From an uncultured Lachnospiraceae bacterium (GTDB lineage Bacteria > Bacillota > Clostridia > Lachnospirales > Lachnospiraceae): 64,000 nucleotides of DNA. The notes under the pieces were generated by a model, which was given only the letters and a program-made list of their open reading frames with translations, did no database searches and was not told the DNA's origin. Shown here piece after piece: positions 58,587 to 64,000 of this stretch. The stretch spans positions 1 to 64,000 of the forward strand of contig URUY01000011.1 of assembly GCA_900551115.1 (NCBI GenBank). Direction: 5' to 3'. The stretch's first letter is position 1. Every line of letters starts with the position of its first letter. The position numbers were made by a program, and so were the translations under genes.

Positions 58587-58808
58587 TTAGCCGAATAACT
58601 CAGTAATTTCCTGAGTGATACGGGGAATTACGGTGTCGTTAAAGATACCAGTGAGGGCAGCAAGTAAAAGGGCACCCAGTACTACAGCAATGATGATTTT
58701 TACACCATCAGAGATGTAGAAGTCGCCTCTTTCATTGTTCAGTACATTCTTGGCATGGTTGATAACTCCGGTAGTTTTTGTTTTTACAGTGTTACAGATC
58801 TTACGCAT
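58587..58808 (-). CDS. Pilin-like small membrane protein (DUF6133-like)
   Basis: Protein of 73 aa with a hydrophilic N-terminus ending NNERGDFYISDG and one membrane helix (VKIIIAVVLGALLLAALTGIF), as in Flp/Tad pilins and the DUF6133 family found next to Tad genes. Position right after tadBC supports a role as pilus subunit. A prepilin peptidase cut after the Gly before FYIS or near it is possible. AAAAGGAGC precedes the ATG, which overlaps the stop of the 33-aa gene. Confidence 0.75.
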   Translation of the reverse strand: MRKICNTVKTKTTGVINHAKNVLNNERGDFYISDGVKIIIAVVLGALLLAALTGIFNDTVIPRITQEITELFG

Positions 58809-58902
58809 TTTTGGTTGTGCTCCTTTTCTTTTTCAAAATAATCATGGTTGTAATTGCTGTCCCACAAAGGAGCAGAACAGCAGGGGAAAATAATTTTTTC
58901 AT
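58801..58902 (-). CDS. 33-aa membrane peptide coupled to the pilin gene
   Basis: Short frame reading MKKLFSPAVLLLCGTAITT then MIILKKKRSTTKNA, with an excellent CAGGAGGATGAG ribosome site. One membrane helix is flanked by basic residues. Its last codons overlap the start of the pilin-like gene (AAAATGCGTAAG), so translation is probably coupled. It could be a minor pilin, an assembly factor or a translational coupler. It is too short for standard gene finders. Confidence 0.65.
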   Translation of the reverse strand: MKKLFSPAVLLLCGTAITTMIILKKKRSTTKNA

Positions 58903-58979
58903 CTCATCCTCCTGAAACTCGGTAAATAGTTATGGGTTATAAGTTACAAGGGACTCACCTCCTTCACAGCCTCAGGGCA

Positions 58980-59858
58980 TTAAAAAAAGGCCCCCAGAGA
59001 GCCTACGACTTCAACGGACAGAACGACCACATAGATTAGCAGGATGCAGAACAGCATCATCATGGAATATTTCTGCATCTGCTTGGGACGTTTCGCCGCT
59101 TCCTTTTTCAGATTGTTCTGTTCAATTTGGCGCATGTCGAATACCAGCATTTTAAAATACATTTGCTGGTCATCGCCGCGCAGGGTACCAATTAAACCCC
59201 TGACAATATCCGATAACATGGTGCTTCCCACGCGGTTTTGCAGGTGCAAAAGAGCATTTTCGTAGTTGCCGGTTTTCATGTCAGCGATGGTGGTATCCAG
59301 CTCCTGCCCAAGATTGGGACCGGCAATGCGCCTGTAGGAGATGAGAAGCTTTAATACATCTCTGTCCGTGGAAAGTCCCTGCTGGATGCTGACTGCAAAG
59401 CGGGGCAGTTCGGCTTCGATGAGCTTCTTACGCTTTTTCACAATGTCGAATGCCTTCTGATAAGTGGAAAACCACATCAGGATGGAGAGTCCCATTACAA
59501 GAAATCCCGCCATTGGCATAAACAGTAATAAAAATACGCCACACAGAGCAGTTAAAAGTGCCGTCAGGAATGCTTTCATGGTATAAGCCTCCGGTGTCAG
59601 TGGGATACCGGAGATGGAAAGAGCAAGGGAAAGCTTGCTTTTCTTTATCGGATCCAATCGAAGAAGGGGACTTAGTTTCTCTGCAACCTTAGTAAGGTAT
59701 ACGTTAAACAGCTTCTCGCTACCGGTTCCGGTCTGCTTTTTAGCAATCATCATCATGCGGGAGGTTTTGGCTGTCGGCACGTCCACAAAGGCACAGAAAA
59801 GGTTATAAACTCCAGCTCCCAACAAAGCGGAAGCCAGAAGAATCAGTAAAGTAGTCAT
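58980..59858 (-). CDS. tadC: TadC-like type II secretion F-domain protein
   Basis: Inner-membrane platform protein of 292 aa with membrane segments at both ends (LLILLASALLGAGVYNLF, MMMLFCILLIYVVVLSVEVVG) and in the middle, and the GspF/T2SSF pattern (LPRFAVSIQQGLSTDRDVLKLL). With TadB it forms the Tad pilus platform. It lies 17 bp after tadB and before the pilin-like genes. Confidence 0.85.
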   Translation of the reverse strand: MTTLLILLASALLGAGVYNLFCAFVDVPTAKTSRMMMIAKKQTGTGSEKLFNVYLTKVAEKLSPLLRLDPIKKSKLSLALSISGIPLTPEAYTMKAFLTALLTALCGVFLLLFMPMAGFLVMGLSILMWFSTYQKAFDIVKKRKKLIEAELPRFAVSIQQGLSTDRDVLKLLISYRRIAGPNLGQELDTTIADMKTGNYENALLHLQNRVGSTMLSDIVRGLIGTLRGDDQQMYFKMLVFDMRQIEQNNLKKEAAKRPKQMQKYSMMMLFCILLIYVVVLSVEVVGSLGAFF

Positions 59859-59875
59859 GTTAGCACCTCACATTT

Positions 59876-60796
59876 CTAAGAGTTATACTCAATGGGCTTA
59901 CTAAGCTGCATGATTTTCGTAAAGGAATACAGGACAATCGCAGCACAGATAGCAAGCGTGATTTTACCGGGTGTGGAGAAAAGCAGGGTTTCAAACCATG
60001 CCTGATTCAGCACATACAATAGCGGAATGTTGGCAACCACAAGAAACATCATGGTGATGGCTTCTTTCTTCGGTTCGTTGATAATAGCCTCCAGTTCAGA
60101 CTGGATAATTCGCATGTCGGAGAATTTCTGTACCGTAAAGGTTAGTGTATTCTTCATGCTTCTGTCACTCTGGCATTGAATCAGGGTATTGCACCATTCA
60201 TGGAAGATGCGGTTTGGAATCTTCATCTTCAGCGTATTAATGGTGGAAATCATATTGGCATTGAGCATTTCCGATTCCGTAATAAAAGCCTCAAAATGTG
60301 TTTTTACCGGAGGATTTAGGTACGGAATGTTTTCCCGGACAGCCTTCAGCAAATCTCCGCTTCGTAAGTAGGAAGTGGTGATGACCGAGATTGCTGTTTC
60401 CAGCTCCTCGTTCAGGTGCTTTTTGTAGGAGGCTGCGGTGGAACGCAGATACCATACCGGTGCAAAAGCAAATCCGGCTCCCAGAATCGGAATCAGGAAG
60501 GGGTTATTCAGCAGTAGCGCAACTACGGCACCGATGGCAAAGAGCATAATGGATACTCTTTTTACCATGTTGAATCTTCCTTCGCGTTCGGTAGCAATCA
60601 AAAGCTGCTCTACCTCTAAGGTTTCCCTGTTGAAAAAGCCCTTTGCCGGTTTGCCTAAAAGGACATCCACATCATCCTGCAGGGTGCTTTTCTTGGATGG
60701 GGCAAGCAGGTGTAAAAAGTCATTGAAGCGGATATCAAACAAGGTAAACAGGCCATTAACTATCAGCAGAAAGATGGCGATTTGAATCCATAGCAT
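59876..60796 (-). CDS. tadB: TadB-like pilus platform protein
   Basis: Protein of 306 aa with an N-terminal membrane segment (LWIQIAIFLLIVNGLFTLF), a central pair (IMLFAIGAVVALLL, FLIPILGAGFAFAP) and C-terminal pair, and the T2SSF domain between (LNEELETAISVITTSYLRSGD). The start at 60796 has AGGAGGTT 6 bases upstream; the longer frame overlaps cpaF further. It overlaps the end of cpaF by 41 bases, a sign of coupled expression. Confidence 0.85.
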   Translation of the reverse strand: MLWIQIAIFLLIVNGLFTLFDIRFNDFLHLLAPSKKSTLQDDVDVLLGKPAKGFFNRETLEVEQLLIATEREGRFNMVKRVSIMLFAIGAVVALLLNNPFLIPILGAGFAFAPVWYLRSTAASYKKHLNEELETAISVITTSYLRSGDLLKAVRENIPYLNPPVKTHFEAFITESEMLNANMISTINTLKMKIPNRIFHEWCNTLIQCQSDRSMKNTLTFTVQKFSDMRIIQSELEAIINEPKKEAITMMFLVVANIPLLYVLNQAWFETLLFSTPGKITLAICAAIVLYSFTKIMQLSKPIEYNS

Positions 60797-62186
60797 GATT
60801 GGAACCTCCTTTCTCAGGTTTCTTTGGAACTGCGTTCGGTAAGAATGGTTGAAGCTTCTTGGCAGGGATGCCATTGTCCAGCATTCGTTTCTTTAAGGTA
60901 TCGGAGATACCACCAAGTCTTTTGTGCTTTCCAACCACTGTAATCTTTCCATTTTCATCTGTGCGGTTATCTGCTACATCATACTGGTAAAGGGGACGGT
61001 AGTAGAGCTTGCCGTTGCGGTAATCCTCCCCTTCAATAATTTGCATAATCTTTCGGGACCCATCCTCCAGCTGCTTCGTGAATACCACGACTGGGTATGC
61101 CTCCACCATAATCTGCATCAGGATGTCATCCGCCATATTGTATTTACGCTTGGCAAGAGTCATCATTCTGCGGTAAGTGGACTCGGAGGAGTTGGAGTGG
61201 ATGGTGGTTACTACGGTATGACCGGTTCGGGAGCTTTCGGCTACGGACAGAGCTTCCTTTGCGGAACGCATTTCCCCGACTCCAATGACATCCGGGTGCT
61301 TACGAAGCACACGCTCCAGTAAAAGATCCTGGTCAATATCCAGGGAAGGATTTTCGTGCGGTCTGGTTAAAAGATGCACCACACTGTTGGTGGCATGTCC
61401 ATTTTCATCACGTTTGATTAGGTCAAATTCGCGGCTGCCCTCTTCAATGGTAATCAGGCGGCGGTTATCCGGAACCATGGAAAGTAGCCAGCTCATAACC
61501 GTAGTTTTTCCGGAGCCGGTGCTTCCGGCAATGCATACGGACACACCATAGCGGATACAGCAGGTAAGCAAATCCAGCATTTCTTCCGTAGCGGAACCGG
61601 AGGCAATCAGCTTTTCCATGGATACGGACTGCTGGTTGACGATACGGATGGAAGCATTGATACCTACCTCTGCATCTACAATGGGTGTCTTGTCCACAGA
61701 GATACGGATGTTTTTATCAAGGAATCCAATAACGGAAGGCATGGTATCGTCGATTACCATTCCGCAGGTATTTAAGAGCCTTCGGGTAACGTCCACGGCA
61801 TGCTGGGGTGACTGGAACCGGTCCGGAATCTTCATGGAGCGTCCGCCGCTCATAATGACTTCAATATCATCAAAGGCGTTAATATTTACCTCTTCCACGC
61901 CGGGCTTATAAATCCATTTCTTTAAGAAGGAAATACCCGCCATATCTTCATAGAGATTGTCGCATAGTTCATCTGTGGTCTGTCCTTCTATATGATAGGA
62001 ACGGCTCAGGACATACTGCTTGATAAATTCCCGAAGAAGCTTCCTTGCCTCTTCCTGATTACCTTCCGTGGTAAGCTTATCGGAGTGCTTACTGGTACAG
62101 TATTTCTGCACGTCCTCCAGAATCTGATCGTAGGTTAGATTTTCCTGAACGGCGGAGGTAAAAAACATATCATTTAAAGATTGCAT
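60756..62186 (-). CDS. cpaF: CpaF/TadA-type secretion ATPase
   Basis: Protein of 476 aa of the VirB11/GspE ATPase family, CpaF branch. Walker A is GSTGSGKTT (221-229), and the Asp box (LITIEEGSREFDL), Walker B (DVIGVGEMRSAKEAL) and His box (HTVVTTIHSNSSESTYRRM) are all present. It powers Tad pilus assembly, or conjugation in VirB11 relatives; the tadBC neighbours favour Tad. Overlaps the CpaE-like gene by 17 bases. Confidence 0.92.
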   Translation of the reverse strand: MQSLNDMFFTSAVQENLTYDQILEDVQKYCTSKHSDKLTTEGNQEEARKLLREFIKQYVLSRSYHIEGQTTDELCDNLYEDMAGISFLKKWIYKPGVEEVNINAFDDIEVIMSGGRSMKIPDRFQSPQHAVDVTRRLLNTCGMVIDDTMPSVIGFLDKNIRISVDKTPIVDAEVGINASIRIVNQQSVSMEKLIASGSATEEMLDLLTCCIRYGVSVCIAGSTGSGKTTVMSWLLSMVPDNRRLITIEEGSREFDLIKRDENGHATNSVVHLLTRPHENPSLDIDQDLLLERVLRKHPDVIGVGEMRSAKEALSVAESSRTGHTVVTTIHSNSSESTYRRMMTLAKRKYNMADDILMQIMVEAYPVVVFTKQLEDGSRKIMQIIEGEDYRNGKLYYRPLYQYDVADNRTDENGKITVVGKHKRLGGISDTLKKRMLDNGIPAKKLQPFLPNAVPKKPEKGGSNHAMDSNRHLSADS

Positions 62187-63051
62187 GATGTTTTCGCTCC
62201 TTTCTTACCAGTGGTACGGCAGGTTCTTCATCCGCATCCTCCGTTTCTTCATAGGAAGCATCAAATTCCGCATCTGCTGGTTCTGCAGAAGGGGAAGGTG
62301 TGGGGATTTCTTCCGGTGCAGGTGTATCCAGACGCTCTTTTACCAATTTTAAGGAATTAATATAACGCTGGTTACAGTAGGCAAGAGCCTTAAACATCTG
62401 ACCGCTGGTGCCGCATCGTTCAATTTCCTTTGCATAGGGAAGCAGCCCGTCAAAGCCTCCAATTATGTTGTCCATTTCGTCAATGGCATGGAAGGGACGA
62501 GCAAGCCCTGCAAAGGTAAGATGCTTATCATAATGGAATTTTGCATCTGTAAGCAAAGGCTTGTGAGCCTTTAGGTAATTCAGTCCCCGCAGGTCCGGTG
62601 TCAGGATTCGTATAACCAAATCAGCAGCTTCAATGGCTGTTGGTGTAAAGAAGTTGAGCATGTTGGAGCTGCAGTCCAGGATAATATAGTCTACCAGCTT
62701 GGATGCCTCACTGATAAACTGTTTGATTTTGTCGTACTTTAACTCCGGGTAGGAAAATGGATTTTCTCCTGCAGCGTAGCCCATAACGCCGATAAAAGGG
62801 TATTCCTTCAGAATTACCACGCGCTCGGCAACGAGGGCATTATTGATTTCCAGACCGGTAAGCACATTTCCGATGGAAGCGGAGGTTTCTAAGATACGGT
62901 TCGGCATCCATACAGGGAGCATGGGGGTACTGGAGTCGGCATTGATAATGATAGCCTTCTGTTTACCGGCGGTAAGAACCTTAGCCAGATTGCAGCAGAA
63001 CATGGACTTGCCACATCCCGGATTGCCCCACACAGTAATGATTTTTGACAT
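62170..63051 (-). CDS. CpaE/MinD-like P-loop ATPase of the Tad locus
   Basis: Protein of 293 aa with a deviant Walker A at the N-terminus (WGNPGCGKSMFCCNLA), an acidic strand (VDYIILDCSSNM) and a proline- and glutamate-rich C-terminal tail. CpaE/TadZ proteins of this fold place the Tad machine in the cell. The receiver-like N-terminal domain of classical CpaE is absent. It is 14 bp after the CpaB-like gene. Confidence 0.82.
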   Translation of the reverse strand: MSKIITVWGNPGCGKSMFCCNLAKVLTAGKQKAIIINADSSTPMLPVWMPNRILETSASIGNVLTGLEINNALVAERVVILKEYPFIGVMGYAAGENPFSYPELKYDKIKQFISEASKLVDYIILDCSSNMLNFFTPTAIEAADLVIRILTPDLRGLNYLKAHKPLLTDAKFHYDKHLTFAGLARPFHAIDEMDNIIGGFDGLLPYAKEIERCGTSGQMFKALAYCNQRYINSLKLVKERLDTPAPEEIPTPSPSAEPADAEFDASYEETEDADEEPAVPLVRKERKHHAIFK

Positions 63052-63065
63052 GGGTTGGTACCTCC

Positions 63066-63917
63066 TTATTCATTGTTGGTTGTTTCCGTAGTGGCGGTTT
63101 CTTTTGTAGCAGCATCGTCAGGTATGATAGATTCCTCTGTTTCAGTTAGAGAAGACTTCAAAAGCTCCTCCTCTGTTTCCGTTCCATCGCCATACAGGGT
63201 GGTAAGGATTTCATTTTGCCTATCTAAAAGGTCATTTGTCAGAGCTTCGTTACCACGGCTGATGAGAGCTACATGCAGAACACCTTCATTTTCATATCTG
63301 GTTAAGAGCATGGCCTGTTCCGGGGAAGCCAGTACGGTAATGGTTGCGGTCTGCTGCTTTTCTTCATCCTCCGCAGGTGGAGTGGTGTAATCAATATCAA
63401 GGCCATCTGCATCCGTAACAGACAATACCTTTAAGAAGCGCAGCTCCGGAATGTCTGTGACAGGTTCCAAAACATTCTTATCATCATAGTGGTACAGACG
63501 AATGATGTCCCCGCTCTGAAGCTTGTCGGAAAGAGCAGTAGCGAGGGTCTGTGTGGTAATGGAGATGGCAACCTTACCATCCGGAATGACATTTAAGGTA
63601 ATATCTGAAGAAAGGGGTACACTGCTTACTTTTTCCGGAAGAATATAATCTCCAGGATAAAGATCCGTTGCGGCATAGGTTCCCACAACATCTTCTATGG
63701 TTCTTGCGATATTACCGGGCATATTATATTCACCAACTTCAACAAGTTCTACATTTTCAGCAGTAATGGCTGTACCTCTGCCAACAAAAGTCTTCATACG
63801 GACAATTTCATAGGTGCTGCTGGTTTTGCTGGTAATCGCAGGAATAGCGATAAAGGCAATAATGACAGCCAGCACGATACTGATGATACCATAAATAAAA
63901 CGGTTATTCATTTTCAT
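63066..63917 (-). CDS. cpaB: CpaB/RcpC-like SAF-domain protein
   Basis: Protein of 283 aa with an N-terminal membrane anchor (FIYGIISIVLAVIIAFIAIPAI), a SAF domain (VGRGTAITAENVELVE...YPGDYILPEKV) and a second beta-rich region, the plan of CpaB/RcpC in Tad loci. The C-terminal 40 residues are Thr/Glu-rich and disordered. AAGGAG lies 14-17 bases before the first of two nearby ATG codons; the second gives two residues fewer. Confidence 0.85.
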   Translation of the reverse strand: MKMNNRFIYGIISIVLAVIIAFIAIPAITSKTSSTYEIVRMKTFVGRGTAITAENVELVEVGEYNMPGNIARTIEDVVGTYAATDLYPGDYILPEKVSSVPLSSDITLNVIPDGKVAISITTQTLATALSDKLQSGDIIRLYHYDDKNVLEPVTDIPELRFLKVLSVTDADGLDIDYTTPPAEDEEKQQTATITVLASPEQAMLLTRYENEGVLHVALISRGNEALTNDLLDRQNEILTTLYGDGTETEEELLKSSLTETEESIIPDDAATKETATTETTNNE

Positions 63918-63933
63918 AATAGGTTTGTTCTCC

Positions 63934-64000
63934 TTATCTGTTCTGATCTAAAAATAGGTAGGTTTTTTGAAACAGACCAATGCTGATAATAATAACTGTG
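63934..64000 (-). CDS. C-terminal end of an upstream gene (partial)
   Basis: The last 22 codons of a - strand frame end at TAA 63934-63936 and read TVIIISIGLFQKTYLFLDQNR. The hydrophobic start suggests the end of a membrane protein, possibly another pilus or prepilin peptidase gene. Too little is present to name it. Confidence 0.4.
   Translation of the reverse strand, partial: TVIIISIGLFQKTYLFLDQNR

Overview
The window looks like a gut Firmicute of the Lachnospiraceae type. The family mix (DUF932, DUF5688, DUF4406, DUF3268, DUF5348, a DUF6133-like pilin, Agr-type lactone signalling, Tn916-type accessory genes) and the style of the rRNA and tRNA genes point there; the genus cannot be told from the sequence alone. 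Bases 1-1275 are chromosome: the 3' end of a 23S rRNA gene, then tRNA-Asn, -Glu, -Thr, -Met, -Asp and -Val, a truncated tRNA-Leu and an intact tRNA-Leu(TAA). The rest, from a tyrosine integrase at 1302 to the window end, reads as one large integrated mobile element (ICE, or integrated plasmid-like element) whose far end lies outside the window.

The backbone has two arms that face each other. The left arm (3.3-14.7 kb, + strand) carries DNA-processing genes: DUF932, DUF5688, a YqaJ-type exonuclease, a DUF4406 protein, a RecD2 helicase, a degenerate N6-methyltransferase, a likely single-strand annealing protein, a CHC2 zinc-finger primase-like protein and a ParM/ParR-like partition pair. The right arm (64.0-40.6 kb, - strand) starts with a Tad-type pilus locus (CpaB, CpaE-like, CpaF, TadB, TadC, a 33-aa membrane peptide and a pilin-like protein). 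It continues with a sigma-70 factor, SSB, a MoxR-type AAA ATPase with a VWA/HExxH partner, a SpoVT/AbrB-like regulator, a DNA methyltransferase, many small unknown proteins and an NAD-dependent DNA ligase. Three operons of the backbone (at 3.3, 44.4 and 55.8 kb) start with the same promoter-leader-terminator architecture, an apparently conserved regulatory RNA. Further intrinsic terminators lie between co-directional genes, which suggests regulated read-through or antitermination.

Between the arms is cargo. From 14.8 to 30.8 kb there is a strikingly AT-rich biosynthetic gene cluster: Sfp-type phosphopantetheinyl transferase, two free-standing acyl carrier proteins, three BtrH-like proteins, a VOC protein, a radical SAM/SPASM enzyme, a stand-alone NRPS adenylation protein, an MGDG-synthase/MurG-like glycosyltransferase, a tyrosine phenol-lyase/tryptophanase homologue, a DNA-3-methyladenine glycosylase I, an AraC regulator and a two-gene ABC exporter. 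I do not recognise a characterised pathway with this gene set. The DNA glycosylase inside the cluster makes a DNA-damaging product with self-protection a testable idea. Next to it (30.9-34.3 kb) is an Agr-type quorum-sensing locus (XRE regulator, LytTR response regulator, GHKL kinase, AgrB, AgrD) whose signal peptide appears to use serine rather than cysteine for ring closure. From 34.6 to 40.6 kb is a Tn916-like accessory module with a split sigma-like gene pair, a serine resolvase with a probable res site, a broken tyrosine recombinase, an AbiE-type toxin-antitoxin pair with a doubly operated promoter, and a metallophosphoesterase.

No relaxase, coupling protein or VirB4-type conjugation ATPase is visible, so the transfer mode cannot be decided from this window.
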